A stretch of 64,000 nt of DNA, taken from JAALLB01 sp017643495 (lineage in GTDB: Bacteria; Pseudomonadota; Alphaproteobacteria; Rhizobiales; Rhizobiaceae). Below, one piece after another: positions 33,685 to 41,574 of this stretch. The first letter of the stretch is position 1, and each line of letters opens with the position of its first letter. Both the position numbers and the translations under genes were made by a program. The notes under the pieces are model-generated. The model saw only the letters and a program-made list of their open reading frames with translations, was not told the origin of the DNA and made no database searches. Location of the stretch: positions 2,976,001 to 3,040,000 of the forward strand of contig OZ244147.1 of the NCBI GenBank assembly GCA_965216105.1, given 5' to 3'.

Positions 33685-34635
33685 ATGGCAGTAAAAGTTT
33701 CGCCGGATGACATTCGCACGGCAATTGTCGAACTGGCCAGTGGCAAATGCATCGGCTTGCCAACCGAGACCGTTTACGGACTTGCGGCAGATGCAACCAA
33801 TGGTGATGCTGTTGCGCGCATATTCGAAATGAAGGAGCGGCCCAGGTTCAATCCGCTTATCGCCCATGTGTCCGGTCTTGAAATGGCCATGACGCACGGC
33901 AATTTTGATCCGCTGTCAATCCGCCTCGCCGAGGCCTTCTGGCCTGGCCCGCTAACCCTCATCCTGCCGGTCCGGGAGAACAGTCCGGTTCATCCGCTGG
34001 TTACCGCCGGTCTTTCGACAATCGGCCTGCGCTGTCCACAAGGCCTCAGCCCAAAACTCATTGACATGTTCGGCAAACCGCTCGCCGCCCCAAGCGCCAA
34101 CCGTTCCGGTCGCATATCCCCAACAAGAGCCGATCATGTGACCGAAGAGTTTGCAGATACCGATCTTGTTGTAATTGACGGACCTGCCTGCGATACCGGC
34201 ATAGAATCCACAATTGCCAAAGTGGAAGATGAAACCATCACAATACTGAGACCGGGTTCCGTTACTTCGCAAATGATCAGGGCCGCCACAGGCATTGAGC
34301 CTGAACCCTACAGGGGAGAAGGTATTGAAGCGCCCGGCATGATGAAAAGCCATTACGCGCCGGATGCTGTTCTGCTGACCAACCAGACAAATCCGCCTGA
34401 CGGCGCATGCATACTTGCCTTCGGACCGCAAAGCGCGGAAACAGCAAAAAGTGCAAAACACATTTTCAACCTGAGCGAAGCTGGAGATTTGCGGGAAGCT
34501 GCTGCAAATCTATATCATGGGCTCAAACTGCTGGATGCTACCGGCGCTCCACAAATCCACGCCCAGCCTGTGCCTGAAACAGGGCTTGGCGATGCGATCA
34601 ATGACCGGCTTTCCCGCGCTGCAGCGCCAAGGTGA
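33685..34635 (+). CDS. L-threonylcarbamoyladenylate synthase (Sua5/TsaC type)
   Basis: A 316-residue enzyme making threonylcarbamoyl-AMP for the t6A modification of tRNA. The YrdC domain covers residues 1-200: PTETVYGLAADATNG, KERPRFNPLIAHVS, WPGPLTLILPV, GLSTIGLRCP, APSANRSGRISPTRADHV and GIESTIAKVEDE. The C-terminal Sua5 domain (about 205-316) begins with PGMMKSHYAPDA. The long two-domain form is Sua5-like. The gene ends with TGATG overlap into the FAD oxidase. Confidence 0.94.
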   Translation: MAVKVSPDDIRTAIVELASGKCIGLPTETVYGLAADATNGDAVARIFEMKERPRFNPLIAHVSGLEMAMTHGNFDPLSIRLAEAFWPGPLTLILPVRENSPVHPLVTAGLSTIGLRCPQGLSPKLIDMFGKPLAAPSANRSGRISPTRADHVTEEFADTDLVVIDGPACDTGIESTIAKVEDETITILRPGSVTSQMIRAATGIEPEPYRGEGIEAPGMMKSHYAPDAVLLTNQTNPPDGACILAFGPQSAETAKSAKHIFNLSEAGDLREAAANLYHGLKLLDATGAPQIHAQPVPETGLGDAINDRLSRAAAPR

Positions 34636-36077
34636 TGCAAATGATAGAAAAAACACCACACACTATTCCGGACGCCACTCTCCTGCGACGATTCACAGAT
34701 ATCGTTGGCGAAAAACATGCGCTCACGGAAAGCGATGACCTGACCCGGTACACACATGAAAACCGGGAACTGGTTACGGGCAAGACACCCCTTGTACTGA
34801 AGCCTGCAAATACAAATGAAGTGTCACTCATTGTCCGGCTTGCAGCCGAAAACAGGGTCGCCATCGTGCCCCAGGGTGGCCATACCGGCCATGCGGGCGG
34901 GGCTGTGCCGGATGAGACCGGTACGCAGATTGTTGTATCGCTTGAACGCATGAATGCCATTCGCGAAATCGACCTGGAAGGCAATGTCCTGGTCTGTGAG
35001 GCCGGCACTGTACTGGAAACGATACAGAACGTCGCCCGGGAAAACGACCGCCTGTTCCCCCTCTCGCTTGGGTCGCAGGGCTCTTGCCAGATTGGCGGAA
35101 ACATTTCCAGCAATGCAGGAGGAACCGGCGTTCTTGCCTATGGCAATACACGTGCATTGGTAATGGGTTTGGAAGTTGTGTTGCCTTCCGGCGAAATCTG
35201 GAACGGCATGCGGCGATTGAAAAAGGACAATACCGGCTATGACCTCAAGGACCTGTTCATAGGCTCAGAAGGAACGCTGGGGATTGTTACCACCTGTGTC
35301 CTGAAACTGTTTCCGGCTCCAAGGGGGCGGGCGGTTGCGATATGCGGCTTGTCATCACCGGAAAATGCATTGAAGTTCCTTGGCGTTGCCAATTCACTGG
35401 CCGGCCATTCACTTACCGCCTTCGAACTCATGGGGGCGCTGCCGATGTCCTTTACGCTGGAACACATGGACAAGGTGCGGAACCCGCTTCAGGAAAATCA
35501 CGACTGGTATGTTCTGGCAGAGATTTCATCGGGCCGGTCGCAGGAAGATGCCGATGCGTTGCTGGAGCAGGCATGCGCCGAAGCCTTTGAAGCCGGTGTG
35601 CTGGATGATGCCGCCCTTTCGGCATCTTTCGATCAGGCCGATGATTTCTGGCGCATCCGTGACCTGATGTCCCTTGCGCAAAAACATGAAGGCGGCTCGA
35701 TGAAACATGATGTATCGGTGCCCGTGCATCTTGTGCCCGAATTCCTGAAACGGGCTGACGGTATCGTGCTTGATGAAATCCCGGATGCCCGCCTCTGCAC
35801 ATTCGGCCATCTGGGAGACGGCAACATGCATTACAATGTCAGCCAACCGGCGAAGATGGACAAACAGGCATTTCTCGACCTCCAGCCCCATGTCAACAAG
35901 CTGGTCTTCGGTCTGGTAACGGAAATGGGCGGATCGGTTGCAGCCGAGCACGGGATCGGGCGCTTCAAGAAAGCATTGCTTCAAGAAGTGAAAGGCGGTG
36001 TGGAACTGTCCCTCATGAAATCATTGAAAACGACCCTTGACCCGCTTGGCATCATGAACCCGGGCAAGGTGATTTAA
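34635..36077 (+). CDS. FAD-binding oxidase, D-2-hydroxyacid (D-2-hydroxyglutarate/D-lactate) dehydrogenase type
   Basis: A 480-residue flavoprotein of the VAO/PCMH fold. The FAD domain has VPQGGHTGHAGGAVPDETG, QGSCQIGGNISSNAGGT and DLFIGSEGTLGIVT; the FAD-oxidase C-terminal domain ends with FGHLGDGNMHYNVSQP (metal-site histidines) and AAEHGIGRFKKAL and PLGIMNPGKVI. These match the D2HGDH/D-lactate dehydrogenase group; substrate cannot be fixed. Start ATG 34635 overlaps the tsaC stop; ATG 34641 is also possible. Confidence 0.9.
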   Translation: MQMIEKTPHTIPDATLLRRFTDIVGEKHALTESDDLTRYTHENRELVTGKTPLVLKPANTNEVSLIVRLAAENRVAIVPQGGHTGHAGGAVPDETGTQIVVSLERMNAIREIDLEGNVLVCEAGTVLETIQNVARENDRLFPLSLGSQGSCQIGGNISSNAGGTGVLAYGNTRALVMGLEVVLPSGEIWNGMRRLKKDNTGYDLKDLFIGSEGTLGIVTTCVLKLFPAPRGRAVAICGLSSPENALKFLGVANSLAGHSLTAFELMGALPMSFTLEHMDKVRNPLQENHDWYVLAEISSGRSQEDADALLEQACAEAFEAGVLDDAALSASFDQADDFWRIRDLMSLAQKHEGGSMKHDVSVPVHLVPEFLKRADGIVLDEIPDARLCTFGHLGDGNMHYNVSQPAKMDKQAFLDLQPHVNKLVFGLVTEMGGSVAAEHGIGRFKKALLQEVKGGVELSLMKSLKTTLDPLGIMNPGKVI

Positions 36078-36224
36078 GACAATAAATTGTTACCAAAAGT
36101 CCCGTTTTCTGACATTTTAGCATGAAAATGCACAAGAATCGCGTTTTTGGGACCAGAATCCTCATTTTGACTCACGGGATTTTAATCTTTTCGCATTATG
36201 CCTTCAGCATTGGGAGTGCTGATA

Positions 36225-37025
36225 ATGTTTCTGGTCACCAAAATCGATCTTTCATCCAGAACGGTTTTTCTTGCAGTCTGGCTTGCCTGCATTCTGGCAA
36301 CTTGTACGCTTGCCATGGCCATCGCCTATACCTCCTTCGAGGCATACCTGCCCCTGATCGCCATTCAGCACAAGTCGGTCATCCTGAATGTCACATTCCT
36401 GACCACGCTGGTTATCAGCGTTCCTGCCTTTCTCTTCTTCCTGTCACTCATCAGGCACATCAACTCCCTGCGCACCCAGCTCGGTTACAAGGTACGTCAT
36501 GACGCCCTGACCGGATTGCTGGCACGGGAGGCTTTCCTGAATGACTTCGAGGAGGAACACAGCGAGAAGGAAAACGAGCGGCCCGACGCGATCCTGGTCA
36601 TTGACGCTGACCACTTCAAGAAAATCAATGACGAACATGGCCACCTGACTGGCGACAAAGCACTTGTTGCGATCACTGATGCCGTTCGCAAGGGCGTCCG
36701 TGAAACAGACAGAATAGGCAGGCTTGGTGGTGAGGAATTCTGCGTATATCTCACCAATGTGAACATGTCTCTTGCACGAAACATTGCCGAGCGTGTTCGC
36801 CGACAAGTAAGGCAAGCATCCAATGAGCTTGGAATTCCCGGCATCGAACTGAGTGTCAGCATCGGACTGGTCAGTTACAGTTCACGGCAGCTTTCCTGCA
36901 CACGTATCCTGGCAATGGCAGATACCCTGCTGTACCGTGCCAAGGATGGCGGGCGTGACCGGGTTGAAGCCCTGATGGTCGGAGAGCGTCATGAGGGCAG
37001 ATTGAGCCCCTTGCCGATCACCTGA
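36225..37025 (+). CDS. Membrane diguanylate cyclase (GGDEF)
   Basis: A 266-residue protein with two N-terminal TM helices (about 12-36 and 53-73), an unclassified small sensor loop and one GGDEF domain. The signature is intact as GRLGGEEF, with DADHFKKINDEHGHLTGDKA as the GTP and metal site. It should make c-di-GMP, opposing the EAL protein at 1.2 kb. ATG 36225 has GGGAG nine bases upstream; an upstream ATG at 36198 has no such site. It converges with the VOC gene. Confidence 0.92.
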   Translation: MFLVTKIDLSSRTVFLAVWLACILATCTLAMAIAYTSFEAYLPLIAIQHKSVILNVTFLTTLVISVPAFLFFLSLIRHINSLRTQLGYKVRHDALTGLLAREAFLNDFEEEHSEKENERPDAILVIDADHFKKINDEHGHLTGDKALVAITDAVRKGVRETDRIGRLGGEEFCVYLTNVNMSLARNIAERVRRQVRQASNELGIPGIELSVSIGLVSYSSRQLSCTRILAMADTLLYRAKDGGRDRVEALMVGERHEGRLSPLPIT

Positions 37026-37046
37026 TCAGCAGGCCGCAGGTCCCTG

Positions 37047-37433
37047 TCACCTGTAGTAATTGGATATCTCAACCAGATTGTTGTCCGGGTCCCGCAGGTA
37101 AATCGAAACAATCGGCCCTGTCGCCCCTGTACGGTCCACCGGGCCTTCCTCAATCCTGACATCGCATCGCTCAAGATGCTGGATGACATCCTTCAGGGGT
37201 GTATCGGTTATCAGGCAGAAATCGCCGGACCCCGGTGTGGGCTTGTCGGACTTTGGCTCAAGCTCTGCACCTGCCTGGTGAAGATTGATCTTCTGGTTGG
37301 CAAAGGCCAGGGCCTTGCGCCCTTCCCCGAACGTCTCGACCTTCATGCCCAAAGTGCGCTCGTAGAAATCACATGTGGCTTCAACCGAGGCTACGGTGAG
37401 AACAAAATGGTCGATGCGACTAATCTCAATCAT
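37047..37433 (-). CDS. VOC-superfamily protein
   Basis: A 128-residue vicinal-oxygen-chelate fold protein. It starts EISRIDHFVLTVASVEATCD with FYERTLGMKVETF, and ends SIYLRDPDNNLVEISNY, giving the usual His/Glu metal ligands. It is a different subgroup from the VOC protein at 21.6 kb; the IDHFVLTV..DFYERTLGM pattern is shared with virulence-associated and dioxygenase-like VOC proteins. No reaction can be named. Confidence 0.85.
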   Translation of the reverse strand: MIEISRIDHFVLTVASVEATCDFYERTLGMKVETFGEGRKALAFANQKINLHQAGAELEPKSDKPTPGSGDFCLITDTPLKDVIQHLERCDVRIEEGPVDRTGATGPIVSIYLRDPDNNLVEISNYYR

Positions 37434-37631
37434 GGCTTAACCCTAACAAAATCCAACGCAGAAACAATTCGATAACCACGCTTCAAAAGCAAGGTTTGGT
37501 TTACCCTGTCTGTTAAGCGGTTTTGGCCGCCGACCCTGTATTGTCAGTCGCAAGGCGGAACAAAAAGAAGACCGCCACCGTCAGAAGATCCGGCAAAGAA
37601 CCGGGCTCTGAAAAGTACAGAGAGGCATATA

Positions 37632-38171
37632 ATGGCACATCCAGCGAAAGCCGGAGCAGGTCGTCGCTTGCGGCTTGATCCATACCAGCCACAACACTCG
37701 CTTACCGTGGGTGCTTCACACTTCAAGCTTGACCGCAACGGTCTGGTCCTGAAGCGTACACTTGACTGCGGCTTGCCGCTGTCAATTGCCGTGCCTGCGC
37801 GGGCATTCGAGGGCGTGGCAGCAAGGGCGGTCGAAAGCGAAACCGGAGAAATCACGGTCACGCTGGAACTGAAGCACAGGGATCCTGCGCTTTGCGTACC
37901 GCTGCTTTATGCCAATGACATGGATGACATCTCAGCTGACTGGCATTCATGGAGCAGGTTGATGAAACTGCCAATGCTGGTGATTGACGCAGAAAACCGG
38001 ACCACGGCGCTCACACGCCAGCTTGGTGCGCTGATGGTGGAAAGCCCAATCGGTCGCCGCAAGCGCCTTTCAGGCGTTCGGCACAGACCGAATTTCCTCA
38101 GAAGAAGGAAACCGGGCATGATCGGTCCGGTCGAGACCCTGACACCAGCAGAAATCATCGCCCGCGCCTGA
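37632..38171 (+). CDS. DUF6101-like protein of unknown function
   Basis: A 179-residue soluble protein, basic at the C-terminus (RRKRLSGVRHRPNFLRRRKPG). Central segments are GLVLKRTLDCGLPLSIAVP, AFEGVAARAV, VTLELKHRDPALCVPLLYAND and ADWHSWSRLMKLPMLVID. Proteins of this pattern, listed as DUF6101 to my knowledge, occur in Hyphomicrobiales, frequently beside ubiA, as here. No catalytic motif is evident. A GAGAGG ribosome site precedes ATG 37632. The 198-bp gap upstream holds no gene. Confidence 0.75.
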   Translation: MAHPAKAGAGRRLRLDPYQPQHSLTVGASHFKLDRNGLVLKRTLDCGLPLSIAVPARAFEGVAARAVESETGEITVTLELKHRDPALCVPLLYANDMDDISADWHSWSRLMKLPMLVIDAENRTTALTRQLGALMVESPIGRRKRLSGVRHRPNFLRRRKPGMIGPVETLTPAEIIARA

Positions 38172-38182
38172 TCCAAGCCGGG

Positions 38183-39178
38183 TCAGGCCGGCACGCCCAG
38201 CAGCAGGCCGGCAAACAAGATAAACCCGAAATGGCTGTTTGCCTTGAACAGTTTCAGGCAGTGCGCCGGATCATGTATGTCAAGCGAGCGCAACTGCCAC
38301 ACCATGTGGGCTGCCCCGGCCAAATATCCTGCCCAGGCGATCCATCCGGCATTTGACAGATAAATCGCGACTGCAAAACAGGTCATGGCTGCAGAAAACA
38401 GCAGTATCAATGCCTGTGGGGTATTCTCTCCAAACAACCTTGCAGTCGACTTCACACCGACAAGCGCATCGTCCTCAATATCCTGATGGGCATAGATGGT
38501 ATCATAGCCGATGACCCAACAGATCGAGCCAATATAGAGTATTACCGGAACAGCCCACAGCATGGGCCCGGTTGTATTGGCAAGCCCCATCAGTGACCAC
38601 CAGCCAACCAGTGCGCCCCACGAAAATGCGAACCCCAGAAACAGTTGGGGCCACCATGTGACCCGTTTCATGAACGGATAGACCAGCACTGTCACAAGCG
38701 AAGCAACACCAAGCCAGATAACGGTCAGGTTGAATTGCAGCAGGATCAGCAAGCCACCAAGCAATTGCAACAAAAGGAAAACGAGCGCACCACTTTTTGT
38801 AACCCTGCCGGAGGGGAGCGGCCGGGAACGGGTCCGGGCCACCTTGTCATCAATGTCCTGGTCCACAAGATCATTGTAGGTACATCCGGCTCCGCGCATC
38901 AGAAAAGCACCTGCCCAGAAAAGCAGCATGAACCAGACAATGCCAAAGGGTGAGATGGCATCCGAAATCTCCCCGGACATGGACGGCTGCCTGTGCAGAT
39001 AATTGAGAGCGAGCGCCAGACTCCACCAGCAAGGCCACATCAGCAATTGCCAGCCAATGGGGCGTTCCCAGCGAGCCAGTTGCGCATAGGGCCATACCCA
39101 TTGAGGCAGAAGATAGACCCATGAATGCCTGATCGCATCTGCAACCTTGCTACCGGTCTTGTGTTGAAAATCAGTCAT
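38183..39178 (-). CDS. ubiA: 4-hydroxybenzoate polyprenyltransferase
   Basis: A 331-residue integral-membrane prenyltransferase of ubiquinone synthesis. The first Asp-rich motif is CTYNDLVDQDIDDKVARTRS, the second IGYDTIYAHQDIEDDAL, separated as in UbiA. It prenylates 4-hydroxybenzoate with the polyprenyl diphosphate made by the synthase at 47.2-48.3 kb. About eight TM helices. It faces the DUF6101 gene (convergent) and is divergent from purD. Confidence 0.95.
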   Translation of the reverse strand: MTDFQHKTGSKVADAIRHSWVYLLPQWVWPYAQLARWERPIGWQLLMWPCWWSLALALNYLHRQPSMSGEISDAISPFGIVWFMLLFWAGAFLMRGAGCTYNDLVDQDIDDKVARTRSRPLPSGRVTKSGALVFLLLQLLGGLLILLQFNLTVIWLGVASLVTVLVYPFMKRVTWWPQLFLGFAFSWGALVGWWSLMGLANTTGPMLWAVPVILYIGSICWVIGYDTIYAHQDIEDDALVGVKSTARLFGENTPQALILLFSAAMTCFAVAIYLSNAGWIAWAGYLAGAAHMVWQLRSLDIHDPAHCLKLFKANSHFGFILFAGLLLGVPA

Positions 39179-39298
39179 GGCAGAAAGCTGTGGACTTCGC
39201 AGTGATATTGGTCAAGACCTGTGATAGATCACGCGTCAACATATCACGGCACCTTGTGCAGCCCACACGGTGCCACTTCGAAAGGAACCTGTGAACCG

Positions 39299-40564
39299 AT
39301 GAACGTTCTCCTGATCGGATCCGGCGGGCGCGAACATGCCCTGGCCTGGAAGCTCGTCCAGTCATCAAAGCTGGACAAACTCTGGTGTGCACCCGGAAAT
39401 GCCGGAATTGCGGAAATTGCCGAAATCGTTTCCCTTGATCCGGGCAATCATCAGGCAGTGACAGGGTTTTGCCGCGAGAACGATATCGGCTTTGTCGTGG
39501 TTGGCCCCGAGGCTCCGCTTGTTGCAGGGCTTGCCGATGATCTCGAGGCTGCCGGTATCGGTGTTTTCGGCCCGTCTGCTGCTGCCGCGCAACTTGAAGG
39601 CTCAAAGGGGTTCACAAAAGACCTTTGCGCCGAGTTCAATATTCCAACAGCAGCCTACAGGCGTTTCACCCAGGCCGCGGAAGCGAAAGCCTATCTCGAC
39701 AAAGCCGGTCTTCCGGCTGTCATCAAGGCGGACGGGCTTGCCGCAGGCAAGGGCGTTGTGATCGCAGAAACGCGTGAAGCGGCAGAAGCTGCCATTGATG
39801 ACTGTTTCGACGGTACGTTTGGCGAGGCCGGTCATGAGGTTGTGATCGAGGCTTTTCTGGTTGGTGAGGAAGCAAGCCTGTTCGCCCTTTGCGATGGCCA
39901 GACAGCAATGCTGCTCGGCACGGCGCAGGACCACAAGCGGGTTGGCGATGGTGATACCGGCCCCAATACCGGTGGCATGGGTGCCTACTCCCCTGCCCCG
40001 TGCATGACGCAGGAAATGATCGACCGCACCATGTCGGAAATCATTGTCCCGACCCTGGCGGGCATGCATCATCGCGGCCACCCCTTCAAGGGCATACTGT
40101 ATGCAGGGTTGATGTTGACCACTGATGGTCCGCAACTCATCGAGTACAATGTGCGTTTTGGAGATCCTGAATGCCAGGTTCTGATGCCGCGCCTGAAATC
40201 GGATTTGCTGGAACTGATGATGGCTGCAAGCCAGGGCTCGCTTCTGGAGCATGATGCCCAATGGTCGGATGAGTATGCGCTAAGTGTTGTACTTGCCTCC
40301 AGGGGATATCCCGGAGCTTATGAGAAAAACACGCCGATCAGAGATGTTGAAAAAGCCGAAGAACAGGGTGCGCTTGTCTTTCATGCCGGAACAGGGAGGA
40401 AAGACGGACAGCTGGTTGCGACCGGCGGGCGGGTTCTCAATGTGACAGCAATTGCCCCGAACGTTGCCGAAGCGCAGGCAAAAGCCTATGCCGCAGCAGA
40501 CGAAATTGACTGGGACAATGGCTTCTGCCGTCGAGACATCGGATGGCGGGCGATCGGAAAGTGA
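39299..40564 (+). CDS. purD: Phosphoribosylamine-glycine ligase
   Basis: A 421-residue ATP-grasp enzyme for the second step of purine synthesis. N-terminal MNVLLIGSGGREHALAWKLV, then GPEAPLVAGLADDLEAAGI, ATP-grasp parts VIKADGLAAGKGVV and GDGDTGPNTGGMGAYSPAP, and metal loop LIEYNVRFGDPECQVLMPRL. Start ATG 39299 is where homology begins. The 120-bp upstream gap is divergent to ubiA; I see no recognisable purine riboswitch. Confidence 0.97.
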   Translation: MNVLLIGSGGREHALAWKLVQSSKLDKLWCAPGNAGIAEIAEIVSLDPGNHQAVTGFCRENDIGFVVVGPEAPLVAGLADDLEAAGIGVFGPSAAAAQLEGSKGFTKDLCAEFNIPTAAYRRFTQAAEAKAYLDKAGLPAVIKADGLAAGKGVVIAETREAAEAAIDDCFDGTFGEAGHEVVIEAFLVGEEASLFALCDGQTAMLLGTAQDHKRVGDGDTGPNTGGMGAYSPAPCMTQEMIDRTMSEIIVPTLAGMHHRGHPFKGILYAGLMLTTDGPQLIEYNVRFGDPECQVLMPRLKSDLLELMMAASQGSLLEHDAQWSDEYALSVVLASRGYPGAYEKNTPIRDVEKAEEQGALVFHAGTGRKDGQLVATGGRVLNVTAIAPNVAEAQAKAYAAADEIDWDNGFCRRDIGWRAIGK

Positions 40565-41050
40565 CTATTCCGCAGCCTGTGCCGCGTTGGTGTAGCCGTC
40601 CAGTTCACCGTTGATCACATAGCGCAGGATTTCAACAATTTCGCTGGCAGTTTCTGCAACAGCAAGGGCCGCCGCATCCACTTCCTTTAGTGCGTGCGCA
40701 TGCTCGGGCTGGTGCATCACGATCATCGGCTTTCCCATTGCAGAAGCATAGCCGGCGTCGAATGCCGCGTTCCACTGCTTGTACTTCTCGCCAAAGCGGA
40801 CAATCACGATATCGGCTTCGGAAATGAGGGTGCGGGTGCGGATGGCATTGATCTGTGCACCCTTGTGATCATGCCAGAACTTGTTTGGCTCCTCACCAAG
40901 GATGGAAACCCCGCAATCGTCAGATGCTTCATGATGGGTAACCGGTGCAGCAAGTGCCACAGGCAAACCGGCAGCGCTACAGCCTTCCTCTATCTGCTCG
41001 CGCCAGTCGGTATGAATTTCACCGGACAGGTAAAGTTTCCAGGTTTTCAT
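40565..41050 (-). CDS. YtoQ-family protein
   Basis: A 161-residue YtoQ-like protein: WKLYLSGEIHTDWREQIEEG at the start, APVTHHEASDDCGVSILGEE, and DIVIVRFGEKYKQWNAAFDAGYA in the core. The fold relates to nucleoside 2-deoxyribosyltransferases, but activity has not been defined to my knowledge. ATG 41050 has AAGGAT upstream. It ends flush against the purD stop (convergent) and is preceded by a strong bidirectional terminator. Confidence 0.85.
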   Translation of the reverse strand: MKTWKLYLSGEIHTDWREQIEEGCSAAGLPVALAAPVTHHEASDDCGVSILGEEPNKFWHDHKGAQINAIRTRTLISEADIVIVRFGEKYKQWNAAFDAGYASAMGKPMIVMHQPEHAHALKEVDAAALAVAETASEIVEILRYVINGELDGYTNAAQAAE

Positions 41051-41108
41051 GGGCAAATCCTTCTCGATTGGTCGTGTTGACCGCAGGTATAGCATCATCA
41101 CACCAATG

Positions 41109-41142
41109 AAAAAGGGGCGAACTCCTCCACTCGCCCCTTTTT
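41109..41142. terminator. Bidirectional intrinsic terminator
   Basis: AAAAAGGGGCGA (41109-41120) pairs with TCGCCCCTTTTT (41131-41142) around a 10-base loop, a long GC-rich stem with A-runs and T-runs on both sides. It lies 22 bp behind the small secreted protein gene (minus), which it should terminate, and before ytoQ, whose promoter must lie close by. Confidence 0.85.
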
Positions 41143-41163
41143 CCGGATCGAACCTGTCAACGC

Positions 41164-41511
41164 TTATTCACAATAGCGGATCGGTCCGATCTGTACGCAG
41201 AAATCATTGTGGCGGCGGTCACGATGGCGTTTGCCGAAACGTGGCCGCAGCACGCGTACCGCACAGCGCCGGCCTACATGCCGGTGCAGCCTGCGATAAC
41301 CCCTGTGGTTCAGGGCATCACGGTGACAGTGAACACGGCGTTTGCCGTGATTTGGTCCGTGGCGCGGGCGATGCCGAACATCAATCACTCCGGCTGAACT
41401 TGCCGGTATAATTCCTGTTGCCGGGTTTGATGAGCCGGGCTGAAAAGCGGATGCAGGCGTGGCAAGCATTGCACATGCGCCGACCGCCATAATCATTTTA
41501 CGTGAAAACAT
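41164..41511 (-). CDS. Small secreted His/Arg-rich protein
   Basis: A 115-residue protein with a signal peptide (MFSRKMIMAVGACAMLATPASAF) and a mature part very rich in Arg and His (RPRHGPNHGKRRVHCHRD, RRLHRHVGRR), closing with two Cys in FCVQIGPIRYCE. A strong ribosome site (AGGAGGGACCC before ATG 41511), a terminator behind and the matching signal peptide argue it is expressed. The His density suggests metal binding or cell-envelope interaction, but this is inference. No family is identified with certainty. Confidence 0.72.
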   Translation of the reverse strand: MFSRKMIMAVGACAMLATPASAFQPGSSNPATGIIPASSAGVIDVRHRPRHGPNHGKRRVHCHRDALNHRGYRRLHRHVGRRCAVRVLRPRFGKRHRDRRHNDFCVQIGPIRYCE

Positions 41512-41574
41512 GGGTCCCTCCTGGTTACATCACTGTGTCAATGATGCAACCGGGAGAATGGTTCCCGATCCCGG

